A DNA stretch of 64,000 nt. Source: Muribaculaceae bacterium Isolate-036 (Harlan) (GTDB lineage Bacteria; Bacteroidota; Bacteroidia; Bacteroidales; Muribaculaceae). Below, piece after piece: positions 17,830 to 26,620 of the stretch. Location of the stretch: contig RIAY01000010.1 of the NCBI GenBank assembly GCA_003833075.1, forward strand, positions 47,901 through 111,900, in the 5' to 3' direction. The notes beneath the pieces were generated by a model, which had not been told where the DNA came from, did not search any database, and worked only from the letters and a program-made list of their open reading frames with translations. A program made the translations under genes and the position numbers. Numbering within the stretch: the stretch's first letter is position 1; each line of letters opens with the position of its first letter.

Positions 17830-17955
17830 TTTTTGCACACCCGTCGTTTCAATATTTTGCGCAGGACGGGGAGATGGGTAAAAACAAAAAAAGCACTGAA
17901 AATCACTTGATTTTCAGTGCTTTGCGGCGTTTTGCCATTTTTGATTGTGACCCCG
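17830..17955. repeat. Cassette-flanking direct repeat, copy 1
   Basis: It begins TTTTTGCACACCCGTCG and ends at the GTGACCCCGG sequence. Copies at 20187-20311 and 22084-22209 flank the two AlbA_2 genes. Inside is a perfect 16-bp inverted repeat (AAAGCACTGAAAATCA with its complement, 17890-17923), which looks like a terminator. Confidence 0.8.
17890..17923. terminator. Strong hairpin within the cassette repeat
   Basis: Two perfect 16-base arms, starting AAAGCACTG, leave a two-base loop. A-rich and T-rich edges make it usable as a terminator in either direction. Equivalent but slightly imperfect hairpins lie at about 20246-20278 and 22143-22175. Confidence 0.7.
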
Positions 17956-18238
17956 GTGGGGTATGTCACTATATTTTTATGTCCGTGATTATTAATCATT
18001 TGCATCTGACGATTTTTGGGCAATTCCCTATTTTTACACCGTCAGAATTTCATGATTTTCTCCGCTTTCAGAACCGCTCCAAGTAGAGTCTCCAGCATAG
18101 CTGAGAAAATCCGCTGATAATATTTCAAAGATCGTGTCCGTAAGAGTACGATATGCAAATTTAATCATGAATCCCCAACCCTACAAGACCCCAGATGTTA
18201 ATGTTTTCTAAAGCCGATACTTTCTTGCAGAATAGTTG

Positions 18239-20032
18239 TCAGATTTCCGCAACAAACACCCAGTGCCCGGTTTTGGGGTGACCGAGCCAAGCGATATTCC
18301 ATTCTTTCAATCGCCGTTTAATTGTGCTCTCTGAGCATCCTATGGTATTGGCCAATTCTACCCTGCTAATCGAAGGGTTACTCTTTATTGCTTTAAATAT
18401 AGCCGCTTTTTGCGGGTTATCAGCCGTATTTTGCGGGTCAATTTGACCCTCGAAATTATTTTGCGGGTCTTTTTGCGGGTCATTTTCAACGTCAATCTTA
18501 TCATCGTGACGTTCATAATACAGAGCCTTGCCTTTAAGAGTCAAGCCGTATCTTTGGTTCGGAGCATTGGGCTTGTCTGGCTTTTCAAGGGTAATTAGAC
18601 CGGCGTCAATTGCTGGGTTTAAGTAGTTTTGACGGAACGTTGTCTTTGATTTGAAAGACATTATATCCCTTATGTCGTAAGATGTGAGCCAGTCTTCTCC
18701 GATTACTCTGATAAGTTGGACAATCGAATTTTTATATGTCCCCAACTGAGCTTTTACTGCGCTTCTACTGTACTCCTGCTGTGCTTCTACTGTACTCCTA
18801 CTTGTATCATTACTTACTCCTGCTGTATCCTTGCTCGTATCATAAGGACGTACAAAAGTAGTTTTGACAATAATACCGTCCTGATTGAATGTCGGAGCCG
18901 GCAATCCTACACGCTCACATTCTCTCGCCATCATTGACAGACCTCGACCCCAGTGCTCGATAAGACCTCCGATATACATTACGTTGGCGATTGCCGGATT
19001 CGGAGGCATTGATGTGTTTTTGCGGTCTTCCTCCTCTCGCTGCATCAGTGCGTTTGGAGAAATCCTGACCGGAAAGCGTCCGGCATTTTCGATAACAATG
19101 CAGTCATCGTAAATCGCAATACCTACTGTAGCAATTTCATATCCCCACCGCATGTGACAGTAGGCGTTGACAACGGCCTCACGCAAAGCATCGTATGGAA
19201 TTTCAAGTTCATCCTCACGAACTATTCTGTGGTGTGTAGTGCCGGAAAGATTGAGGTGCTTGAAAAAGAAAGCCATTGCAGCATCCACCAACTGAAAAAT
19301 GTTTCCTACATGCTGCTGATTGTCAATAAAATATTGTTTGTCAGTTCCTTTGAACCGGGCAAGGCGTAATCTGCATTGAGGGTAATCTGAAAAATCTTTA
19401 CCAAAGAGAACCGCCGCCGAATTGCAGACACTACCATTCTTAACCAGATTGAGTCGTGTCAACAGCGTTGACACACTGTCGTTGAGCGCGTCATTTGACA
19501 GTCGCCCCCGTCTGACGGCGCCATGAACCACGTTCATAATCATACGCTCGTCAAGGTCTTCAATCTTCAGGGTTGCATTGACTTCATTCTCCCACTTATA
19601 TTTCAACCCGTGCTGATGCTCATGTAGCCGAATAAATTTTTCACGAGGCATGACACTGGTTACACTATCATGCCTGTGATACGGTTTGCCGTCCCACATA
19701 TACGGTTTGTCCGTCTCTAAACCATCCGTCTGAAAAGCAATGATATACTTATCGGAATTGTCCAGTCTTGCATACATAGGCTGTATGTCAACTGCCGGAT
19801 CAAATTTATTGATAGCCTCTCCTATTTCACGGGTGGTTTTGTCGCCAATTTCCTGTCCGATGATTTTACCTTTATTCGATACCCCGAACACAACGATGCC
19901 TCCGGAACCGTTGATCATACCACATAATGTTTCCATACCACGGTTAAGCTGCCCGGTAGTCTCCTTGAACTCAACGTCAACGCCTTCATGGTTTTCAGCC
20001 AAATGTCTTATGTAATCTAAATCAATTGCCAT
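18239..20032 (-). CDS. AlbA_2 (Schlafen-like) ATP-binding protein, first cassette
   Basis: The 597-residue protein has an AlbA_2 domain at its N-terminus (EGVDVEFKETTGQLNRGM, then GGIVVFGVSNKGKIIG) and a RecG-like C-terminal region with a HATPase_c_4 motif (LREAVVNAYCHMRWG, then IENAGRFP). A DPQN-rich linker (DPQKDPQNNFEGQ) leads to a final helix-turn-helix (ISRVELANTIGCSESTIKRR). Such COG2865 proteins are called predicted regulators, and some occur in defence loci. I start at 20032 (MAIDLDYIRH) because the -7 box lies just upstream. Confidence 0.85.
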   Translation of the reverse strand: MAIDLDYIRHLAENHEGVDVEFKETTGQLNRGMETLCGMINGSGGIVVFGVSNKGKIIGQEIGDKTTREIGEAINKFDPAVDIQPMYARLDNSDKYIIAFQTDGLETDKPYMWDGKPYHRHDSVTSVMPREKFIRLHEHQHGLKYKWENEVNATLKIEDLDERMIMNVVHGAVRRGRLSNDALNDSVSTLLTRLNLVKNGSVCNSAAVLFGKDFSDYPQCRLRLARFKGTDKQYFIDNQQHVGNIFQLVDAAMAFFFKHLNLSGTTHHRIVREDELEIPYDALREAVVNAYCHMRWGYEIATVGIAIYDDCIVIENAGRFPVRISPNALMQREEEDRKNTSMPPNPAIANVMYIGGLIEHWGRGLSMMARECERVGLPAPTFNQDGIIVKTTFVRPYDTSKDTAGVSNDTSRSTVEAQQEYSRSAVKAQLGTYKNSIVQLIRVIGEDWLTSYDIRDIMSFKSKTTFRQNYLNPAIDAGLITLEKPDKPNAPNQRYGLTLKGKALYYERHDDKIDVENDPQKDPQNNFEGQIDPQNTADNPQKAAIFKAIKSNPSISRVELANTIGCSESTIKRRLKEWNIAWLGHPKTGHWVFVAEI

Positions 20033-20198
20033 AAATTCAGTGGTATTACAGATGCAAAGGTACAAATTTTTATTGGAATTCAGGCTGTTTTGGGTCGTTG
20101 CTCTTTTACTCATTGCCGAAATATCGAGCTTCACACCTTCACCAGTCATACCGCATTAAGACGGACTGCAAAGGTGATGGCTGTCATTTTTGCACACC
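19911..20198. repeat. 288-bp identical duplication, copy A
   Basis: I see no mismatch between 19911-20198 and 21808-22095. It covers about the first 40 codons of the AlbA_2 gene, its start, promoter and leader. The genes diverge strongly downstream. Within it, 20129-20160 resembles the 5' end of the small membrane-protein gene at 27400. Confidence 0.9.
20055..20062 (-). promoter_or_regulatory. AlbA_2 gene promoter -7 box (first cassette)
   Basis: Minus-strand TACCTTTG fits TAnnTTTG and lies 22 bases before the ATG at 20032. The same box is present at 21952 for the second gene. Confidence 0.6.
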
Positions 20199-20311
20199 CG
20201 TCGTTTCAATATTATGCGCAGGACGGGGAGATGGGTAAAAACAAAAAAGTACTGAAAATCAAGTGATTTCAGCGCTTTGCGGCGTTTTGCCATTTTTGAT
20301 TGTGACCCCGG
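20187..20311. repeat. Cassette-flanking direct repeat, copy 2
   Basis: It is nearly identical to 17830-17955, with an imperfect version of the hairpin (AAAGTACTG and CAGCGCTTT). It separates the two AlbA_2 cassettes. The following 190 bases to 20501 hold no gene I can support, apart from a further partial TTTTTGCACACCC match near 20390. Confidence 0.8.
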
Positions 20312-20501
20312 AGAGATTTATCTGTAACGGGGTTAAGTCTTTTGTCTATCAACACTTTAGAATTCTTGAAAATCGTAGATGTTCCCTTTTTGCACACCCG
20401 GAAATTTCAATGTTCTTCGTATATCTACAACGCAAAAATAGCTATAAAAGTCTGATTTCAGCCTGTTTTCAGTGTTAAAAATTCCAATCAGCTGAATGGA
20501 T

Positions 20502-21929
20502 TTACAAACTGAAATAGCCTCCTGTCTTTTTAGACCCCCGGTATTCTACAAAGCCCATCTCGCCCAATGATTTTAAGGCCCTTTTCACGGTCGCCTCACT
20601 TTTACCAACAATAGGAATAATGCTTATTCGACTTATTCCCGGATGCTCCTTTACAATATGGAGTACATTCTTTTCAACATCCGAAAGCAAATTTATCGGG
20701 TCATTTATCGGGTCATTTATCGGGTCATTCCTGTGACCCAATAAATTCGGACGTAAGAAAGTCACTCGTACAACACCTCTTTCATCAGTCACTTTTGGCT
20801 GTTGCAGACCTGCCCGCTCACATTCTTCAAATATCAGAGACAGACCTCTGCCCCAATGCTCGATTACACCGCTGTAATACATTACACGCGCTATTGTCTC
20901 GTTTGGTGGTTCTGATGTATGGGAGTCAAGTATGTGTGAACCGTAAGTCAGTTGAGTTGCCGGTATGTCCTCGGGGAGCATTCCTGCGTTTTCAATCTCT
21001 ATGCGGTCATCATATATGGCGACACCAACCGACGCAGTCTTTCGCCAATCCATGTGCGCCAGTGCGTTGGCACAACACTCACGCAAGGCTGTAATCGGGA
21101 CTTCAAGTTCATCCTTACGATACATACCCTCCATTCGGCTTGAGACAGAAAGATGCTTCAGGAAGAAAGGTGTGACTTCGTTGAGTAAATCGAAGATGTT
21201 ACCCTCAATCTGCTGGTTATCGATAAATTCACGCTTGTCTATTCCACGGAAACAGGCAAGTCGGATTATGCAGTTGTGATAATGAAAGAAGTCCTTTCCG
21301 AAGAGCACAGCAGCAGCATTACTATACACTCCATTCTTCAATACCTTGAATTTTTCAAGAATGGCAATCGGATCACGGGTGTACGCTCCATCTTTCAAGC
21401 GACCTAATTCAAGAGCCTGACGTATTGCCCAATGGATGCGACTCTCATCAAGATCCTCAAATTTCAAATTTTCGTTAGGCAAAGTATCCCACTTGTATTT
21501 GAGACCGCCACGGTGCATGATCATACGCGAATGTTTATCGTGCGGCATGACGGATGTGACACTGTCGTGTCGTTGATAAGGTCTGCCGTCGTATGAATAA
21601 GGTCTATCCGGATTGTTCCCGTCAACTTCAAATACAATCAGATATTTCTCAGAATCAGTCAGCGGAATATATTGTTGCCGGATGTCCACCGATGGCTCGA
21701 AGCGACGCAGAGCCTCGCCAATCATGCGTGTAGTCTTGTCTCCGATTTCCTGTCCTACAATCTTGCCTGAATTTTTAATGCCAAAGATTACCATACCGCC
21801 ATTGCCATTGATCATACCACATAATGTTTCCATACCACGGTTAAGCTGCCCGGTAGTCTCCTTGAACTCAACGTCAACGCCTTCATGGTTTTCAGCCAAA
21901 TGTCTTATGTAATCTAAATCAATTGCCAT
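20502..21929 (-). CDS. AlbA_2 (Schlafen-like) ATP-binding protein, second cassette
   Basis: The 475-residue protein shares its first 40 residues exactly with the first cassette gene, then diverges. It keeps the AlbA_2 core (NGNGGMVIFGIKNSGKIVG), the HATPase_c_4-like ALRECCANALAHMDWR, and a C-terminal winged helix (ISRISIIPIVGKSEATVKR). The linker is three perfect DPIN repeats. It lacks about 120 residues of C-terminal linker and tail present in the first gene. Promoter and leader are identical to the first copy, so both should be expressed together. Confidence 0.85.
   Translation of the reverse strand: MAIDLDYIRHLAENHEGVDVEFKETTGQLNRGMETLCGMINGNGGMVIFGIKNSGKIVGQEIGDKTTRMIGEALRRFEPSVDIRQQYIPLTDSEKYLIVFEVDGNNPDRPYSYDGRPYQRHDSVTSVMPHDKHSRMIMHRGGLKYKWDTLPNENLKFEDLDESRIHWAIRQALELGRLKDGAYTRDPIAILEKFKVLKNGVYSNAAAVLFGKDFFHYHNCIIRLACFRGIDKREFIDNQQIEGNIFDLLNEVTPFFLKHLSVSSRMEGMYRKDELEVPITALRECCANALAHMDWRKTASVGVAIYDDRIEIENAGMLPEDIPATQLTYGSHILDSHTSEPPNETIARVMYYSGVIEHWGRGLSLIFEECERAGLQQPKVTDERGVVRVTFLRPNLLGHRNDPINDPINDPINLLSDVEKNVLHIVKEHPGISRISIIPIVGKSEATVKRALKSLGEMGFVEYRGSKKTGGYFSL
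20691..20726. repeat. 12-bp tandem repeat inside the second AlbA_2 gene
   Basis: Three perfect ATTTATCGGGTC units encode three DPIN tetrapeptides on the minus strand. Each unit is four codons, so copy-number change would keep the frame and only lengthen the linker. Confidence 0.85.
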
Positions 21930-22095
21930 AAATTCAGTGGTATTACAGATGCAAAGGTACAAATTTTTATTGGAATTCAGGCTGTTTTGGGTCGTTGCTC
22001 TTTTACTCATTGCCGAAATATCGAGCTTCACACCTTCACCAGTCATACCGCATTAAGACGGACTGCAAAGGTGATGGCTGTCATTTTTGCACACC
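21808..22095. repeat. 288-bp identical duplication, copy B
   Basis: It is identical by eye to 19911-20198 and covers the promoter, leader and first codons of the second AlbA_2 gene. It runs directly into the third cassette-flanking repeat. Confidence 0.9.
21952..21959 (-). promoter_or_regulatory. AlbA_2 gene promoter -7 box (second cassette)
   Basis: Minus-strand TACCTTTG is in the same position relative to the start as in the first cassette. Confidence 0.6.
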
Positions 22096-22209
22096 TGTCG
22101 TTTCAATATTTTGCGCAGGACGGGGAGATGGGTAAAAACAAAAAAGCACTGAAAATCAAGCGATTTCAGTGCTTTACGGCGTTTTGCCATTTTTGATTGT
22201 GACCCCGGA
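22084..22209. repeat. Cassette-flanking direct repeat, copy 3
   Basis: This is the third copy of the roughly 125-bp repeat, with the hairpin AAAGCACTG ... CAGTGCTTT. The 294 bases from here to 22503 hold no gene I can support. Confidence 0.8.
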
Positions 22210-22503
22210 GATTTCGGGGTTATTTCATCTATAAGCACTGGCTATCAAAGAGTTGCGAGCAAGAGTATAGAGCCGACTCACTAATGGCTCACTCCGCTAC
22301 TTCAATGTTCTTCACCGTTATGACGATACGGTGATGCAAAGTTAATACTTTATTCCCAATCATCAAAGAGCCAAAGCGTTAAAAATCCTTCGGACTCATG
22401 TAGATAGAAATTTTGTGGTTCAAGGTTCAAGATGCTAAATATCAGTAAACCAATTATAGCCCCACAAACATGAACTCACAGAAATATTTGGCAATAGAGT
22501 TTT

Positions 22504-23418
22504 CTAACTATTCCGCAAAACAACCTTCTTTATATTACGAGTATTTATAAAATTAGTGATATTTTTCAAATCCTCGTTACTATGATAATAAAATACCCAT
22601 TCGGCTTCGGCGGAAACACATTCCAAGAGTTTATCAAAATAAGGTAAATCAATTTTTCCCAAAGAATGTCCGATGACAATTATGCGTTGAACACCGGAGA
22701 GTTTGTTGAAAAATTGAGTATTTGCATTAATTAGCCCATTTATATTTTTGACATGGACATTCATTTCCGATATGATATCCGATAATGATTTTGTTTCAAA
22801 ATCATTATCCGCGTCAATTGAATCGGTCGGAATTTCATTCAAATGCCCAAAAACATACTCTTCATCACATAGTCTTTTTCCATGAATATGACATATTTTA
22901 TCATCTGGGATCCCATATACTTTTTCTAATGTTTCCGTATAATTGAATGTTAAGTATAAACATCCCGGATGCAACTGAAATTTAGGAATATTATCTATTT
23001 GAATGCTATTGACCCAATTATGAAACATTTGATATAGACGTTGAACCGCTGGGACAAAAACAGATTTAGCGCCATCTTCGACAGCATAAGCATATTTTTG
23101 GCCATCTTTGTAACTTAGTCCATTGGGAACACAGAAATTCATAATTTCTGTTGCCCTATATTCTCCCATAAAGTTCTCAATATCACTCCAAAAATAATTA
23201 TTGTCATTTCGGTCATCCTCTGGAGCATACGGAAATAACAGACACATTAATGCAACAAATTGCTTATCTCCATTTGCTACAAGCCATTCTCTAAAATCGG
23301 CATATCTTGTTGGATAATTATGCGCTATATCAAATCCATTACCAATGACATATAAATTTTCGCTTAAATTATCATCTAAATTTGGGAATAGCGACAATTG
23401 CTTAATCTGTTTATTCAT
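22504..23418 (-). CDS. abiH: AbiH-family abortive infection protein
   Basis: The 304-residue protein has the AbiH signature LYVIGNGFDIAHNYPTRYAD near its N-terminus and a late IIVIGHSLGKIDLPYF block, both typical of this phage-resistance family. The mechanism of AbiH is not established. An in-frame ATG at 23439 would add seven residues. Codon use is AT-rich compared with the chromosome. An IS element sits about 40 bases upstream and has separated it from rloB, with which it was probably cotranscribed. Confidence 0.88.
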   Translation of the reverse strand: MNKQIKQLSLFPNLDDNLSENLYVIGNGFDIAHNYPTRYADFREWLVANGDKQFVALMCLLFPYAPEDDRNDNNYFWSDIENFMGEYRATEIMNFCVPNGLSYKDGQKYAYAVEDGAKSVFVPAVQRLYQMFHNWVNSIQIDNIPKFQLHPGCLYLTFNYTETLEKVYGIPDDKICHIHGKRLCDEEYVFGHLNEIPTDSIDADNDFETKSLSDIISEMNVHVKNINGLINANTQFFNKLSGVQRIIVIGHSLGKIDLPYFDKLLECVSAEAEWVFYYHSNEDLKNITNFINTRNIKKVVLRNS

Positions 23419-23456
23419 ATTTAGTGATGATTGTGGCATGAAGACACTTATTTGCT

Positions 23457-23465
23457 ATGTAGTAA
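23457..23465. repeat. Left target-site duplication of the IS4-family element
   Basis: ATGTAGTAA here is repeated exactly at 24802-24810, immediately outside the two IS ends. Confidence 0.85.
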
Positions 23466-24801
23466 TAGTAGTGGTGCGATAAAAATCCAACCATTGCGAT
23501 TAATATATTAGTATTTAGTCAAATACAAGAGTGCATTGATTTTTTGATTTGAATTTGGTTTATTAGTCTTGTTGTTCAGAAGCATCAAGATTATGAATCA
23601 AGGAAAGTTCGTGTTTTCCCAAGTCATCGAGTTTATACCGCGCTACCGGTTCGATAAGCTGGTAAAGCAATATAAAGGCGATTGGCATGTAAAGAATCTC
23701 ACCAGTTACAACCACCTCCTTCATCTGCTCTTCGGTCAATTGACAGGATGTGATTCACTTCGAGATATTTGCCTATGCTTGGACGCCCACTTGAAAATCC
23801 TTTATCACCTCGGTTTTCGCAATACAGTGAACCATACATCATTGTCTCGCGCCAACGAAAGTAGGGATTATCGTATTTTTGAGGGTCTTGGGTTTTATCT
23901 TATTGGATTGGTTAGACCAATGTACTCAAAGGTTCAACTCTCCGAGATAACCATAGACAACGTAATTTATGCGTTGGACTCCACGACCATATCCACAAGC
24001 ATAAAGCTCGCGGCATGGGCGTTGGGCAAATACAGCAAGGGGGCAGTAAAAATGCACACATTGCTTGATTTACGAGGAAGTGTACCTGCCAACATCCATA
24101 TCACTGATGGTAAATGGCATGATAGCAACGAACTTGACATGCTCACACCGGAACCATTCGCTTTTTATGTAATGGACAAGGCGTATGTTGACTTCAAAGC
24201 ATTGTTCAGATTCCATCAGTCGCAGGCATTTTGGGTGTCACGTCCAAAAGAGAACATGAAGTTCACAACCATCAAGCAGTTGACCATCCCCGACACGACC
24301 CCAAGTATCATAGAGGACTCTCGGATCCGTGTCACCGGATACAAGTCCTGCAAACTCTATCCTGAGGATATGAGATTCGTACGGGTATATGATCCGGACA
24401 ATGATGCCATTGTTGATTTCATATCCAATAATTTTGAAGTCAGTGCATTGGAAATCACAAATCTTTATCGCCACCGCTGGGATATTGAGGTTTTCTTCAA
24501 GTGGATTAAGCAGAACATTGTCATCAAGAACCTTTGGGGGTTCTCCGAAAATGCTGTTAAAGTCCACCTTTGGACTGCCATCATATCTTATCTGACGGTA
24601 GCAAGAATAAAAGCTGATTATAACAGCGGCTATTCAGTTACTGAGGTGGCGACCTTGATTAGAATCTCTGCGTTGGAACGTATCGAATTGCGACAGCTTA
24701 TAACCAAGCAAGACTCATCAACCAATTCAGACCAAAATGTCAAAGAACTCTCTTTATTTGATGACTTCTAAACTAACGCGATTTTTATCGCACCAGTAGT
24801 A
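23466..24801 (+). mobile_element. Complete IS4-family insertion sequence (1,336 bp)
   Basis: Imperfect terminal inverted repeats read TAGTAGTGGTGCGATAAAAA on the left and, from the right inward, TACTACTGGTGCGATAAAAA, with two mismatches. A 9-bp direct repeat, ATGTAGTAA, flanks both ends. One intact transposase gene fills the element. Exact duplication and intact ends point to a recent insertion between rloB and abiH. Confidence 0.88.
23593..24771 (+). CDS. IS4-family transposase
   Basis: The 392-residue protein begins MNQGKFVFSQVIEFIPRYRF, an N-terminal DUF4372-type region. The DDE catalytic parts follow: ALDSTTIST, VMDKAYVDF and the YREK-like YRHRWDIEVFFKWIKQN. I chose the ATG at 23593 because the family domain begins there; a further in-frame ATG lies eight codons upstream. 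The frame is intact, so the element may be active. It is transcribed against the defence operon it interrupts. Confidence 0.93.
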   Translation: MNQGKFVFSQVIEFIPRYRFDKLVKQYKGDWHVKNLTSYNHLLHLLFGQLTGCDSLRDICLCLDAHLKILYHLGFRNTVNHTSLSRANESRDYRIFEGLGFYLIGLVRPMYSKVQLSEITIDNVIYALDSTTISTSIKLAAWALGKYSKGAVKMHTLLDLRGSVPANIHITDGKWHDSNELDMLTPEPFAFYVMDKAYVDFKALFRFHQSQAFWVSRPKENMKFTTIKQLTIPDTTPSIIEDSRIRVTGYKSCKLYPEDMRFVRVYDPDNDAIVDFISNNFEVSALEITNLYRHRWDIEVFFKWIKQNIVIKNLWGFSENAVKVHLWTAIISYLTVARIKADYNSGYSVTEVATLIRISALERIELRQLITKQDSSTNSDQNVKELSLFDDF

Positions 24802-24810
24802 ATGTAGTAA
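24802..24810. repeat. Right target-site duplication of the IS4-family element
   Basis: ATGTAGTAA is identical to 23457-23465. Removing the IS and one copy leaves a gap of roughly 50 bases between rloB and abiH. Confidence 0.85.
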
Positions 24811-24827
24811 CAACTGTTACATCTTAT

Positions 24828-25376
24828 CTATTTCTTGGATTTAGTTATCTCATCGGTCAGCAGGTGAATTGTTGATGACGGATTGGTGTATGCCTCTTTG
24901 GATTTTGCTCGTTTGGCGGCATCTTCAATCGTGTCTATAAATACTCTTTTCATTGCCGTGGAGAATACTCCTTTCTGATAATCCGCGTCTATGTTTTTCA
25001 GCATTGTAAGACACTCGGATGATGACAACTCCTTGTTGATATCCTTATAATGCAGCACAAACCAGTATTCGATGCAGGGATTGGAGAGCAGTAACACGGC
25101 TTCTTTTATCTTTCGCAAATGTTCCAGCATACCCGGCACATCAAGATCGAACATAAGAAATGTCTTATCCTCCGGTGTTGTAAACTTGTCACGCTTACAC
25201 CTATCAATGTATGACTGTGAGATGTTGGAGTCGCTTACCCTCGCTATAATTTCCACCGGCACGCGAAAACTACGACGCAGCAGATCAACGTAAGCTGCTT
25301 CTGTTTTACCCTCGCAGAACACAAAGAAGGTCGGGTTCATCTTTTTACCTCTCGGTTGCTTCGCTTTTCGTGCCAT
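24828..25376 (-). CDS. rloB: RloB-like Toprim-type protein
   Basis: The 182-residue protein has the RloB pattern: a basic N-terminus (MARKAKQPRGKK), then FFVFCEGKTEAAYVDLL with the Toprim-like Glu, FLMFDLDVPG as the DxD strand, and NPCIEYWFVLHY. RloB partners with an ATPase, here encoded two bases upstream. The fold resembles nucleases of the Toprim class, so it is the probable effector. Activity is inference. Confidence 0.88.
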   Translation of the reverse strand: MARKAKQPRGKKMNPTFFVFCEGKTEAAYVDLLRRSFRVPVEIIARVSDSNISQSYIDRCKRDKFTTPEDKTFLMFDLDVPGMLEHLRKIKEAVLLLSNPCIEYWFVLHYKDINKELSSSECLTMLKNIDADYQKGVFSTAMKRVFIDTIEDAAKRAKSKEAYTNPSSTIHLLTDEITKSKK

Positions 25377-25378
25377 AG

Positions 25379-26620
25379 TCAGATGTTCTCAAATTCGTTG
25401 ATATACGGCACGGCATCGAAACGCCCCTGAAGGTAGGCTTTCTCCAGATCCATTTTCTCCCGGAAATCCTTGTAGTCAAACAATGAATATAAGTCGGATG
25501 AACCGTCATCACGCTTGTTGACAAAGAAAATCTGATCTTTGCGGAAATGTGTCATGTCAAGCAGGTGAGTGTTGTGAGTGGTGAATACCAGCTGCGCAGA
25601 TTTGCTTGAATGGAATAGGCTTATTAGATACTGAACAAGTTTGGTATGCAAACTTGCTTCAGCCTCATCAAGAAACATAATTTTATTATTTTTCACAACA
25701 TCCATTATAATCAGCATCATCTTAAATAGTATTTTCGTACCTTCTGATTCTTCAGAATTAAAATCAAAGGGTAAAGACGGATTGCTACGATGGTATGTTG
25801 TTAATTCTCCATCTTTGAACGAAAATTCCACTATATCGCTATCAGCGGCCTTCAACACACTCAAAAGTGTATTTCGGTTTTCATCAAAAAATTGTTCATA
25901 TTGATTGAGCATTTCAAGGTACCGACCTCCACGGCCATATCCTCCATATCTGGAAAGATATACTTGTTTATCGAAAAAAGACAGGTCTGCATTAGATACC
26001 TTGCCTTTTATACTAAATATGAATTGGTCATTAAACCATCTATATATTTCTTTTGCTTTCTCCCGATCCATTTGACTTGCCCGGGAAATAAACAATGTTT
26101 TACGGGAGGTATTTAGTGCTACTTCTTTAGGCCTGCGTATAACAGTTGAAAACTCATATTTATTATTCTTTCCTCCTTCAATCCGCTCGTCACGCGAAAA
26201 AATCAGTGCACGTCTGCCCTTCGGGTAATAATACAGGCTTTCGGTTATTATTTCATCACGGGTGCAACTGAATGAATACTCATGTTCAACCCCGTCAATA
26301 ATGAAACGTATATAGAACTCACTGGGAGTGTTTTTTTCTCCGAACTTGAACGGCTTGAAGCCGAAACTGTCACCCTCATTGTAGTTGTGCGAGTCGAGTA
26401 TCATATCGACCGCCGCTTTTACAGCCTTTATTATGTTACTCTTGCCGGAAGCGTTTGCACCATAGATGGCAACCGTTTTCAGCAGTCTTTCATTCCCGAC
26501 TGCAAATGTATTGTCGGCGAGGGCACGCGCCTCCTTTGTCTGGATGTTGGCAGCTTGCAAATCCAGAGTTATCTTCTCGTTTATCGAGAAAAAGTTGGTG
26601 AGAGTTATTTCCAATATCAT
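25379..26620 (-). CDS. rloA: AAA_15-type (RloA-like) ATPase
   Basis: The 413-residue protein is an SMC/OLD-like ABC ATPase: ITLTNFFSINEKITLDL strand, Walker A GANASGKSN near residue 54, Walker B KIMFLDEAEASLHTKL and the VFTTHNTHLLD switch region. The next gene, rloB, starts after a two-base gap. ATPase plus Toprim-like effector is the layout of PARIS-type defence (AriA/AriB). Here the effector is RloB and not DUF4435, so it is a relative at most. It sits at the head of the predicted operon. Confidence 0.9.
   Translation of the reverse strand: MILEITLTNFFSINEKITLDLQAANIQTKEARALADNTFAVGNERLLKTVAIYGANASGKSNIIKAVKAAVDMILDSHNYNEGDSFGFKPFKFGEKNTPSEFYIRFIIDGVEHEYSFSCTRDEIITESLYYYPKGRRALIFSRDERIEGGKNNKYEFSTVIRRPKEVALNTSRKTLFISRASQMDREKAKEIYRWFNDQFIFSIKGKVSNADLSFFDKQVYLSRYGGYGRGGRYLEMLNQYEQFFDENRNTLLSVLKAADSDIVEFSFKDGELTTYHRSNPSLPFDFNSEESEGTKILFKMMLIIMDVVKNNKIMFLDEAEASLHTKLVQYLISLFHSSKSAQLVFTTHNTHLLDMTHFRKDQIFFVNKRDDGSSDLYSLFDYKDFREKMDLEKAYLQGRFDAVPYINEFENI

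Larger units (their letters stand above)
17641..18238. other. Non-coding mosaic upstream of the AlbA_2 cassette array
   Basis: No convincing gene is present. Bases about 17736-17829 match the non-coding block at 26709-26860 of the conjugative element, with about 57 bases deleted. They are followed by the first copy of a 125-bp direct repeat (17830-17955) that contains a strong hairpin. The rest is unassigned. Confidence 0.6.

Noticed and set aside
17830..22209. Three hairpin-bearing repeats as a CRISPR array
   Set aside because: The repeats are about 125 bp long, about 2 kb apart and separated by genes, not spacers.
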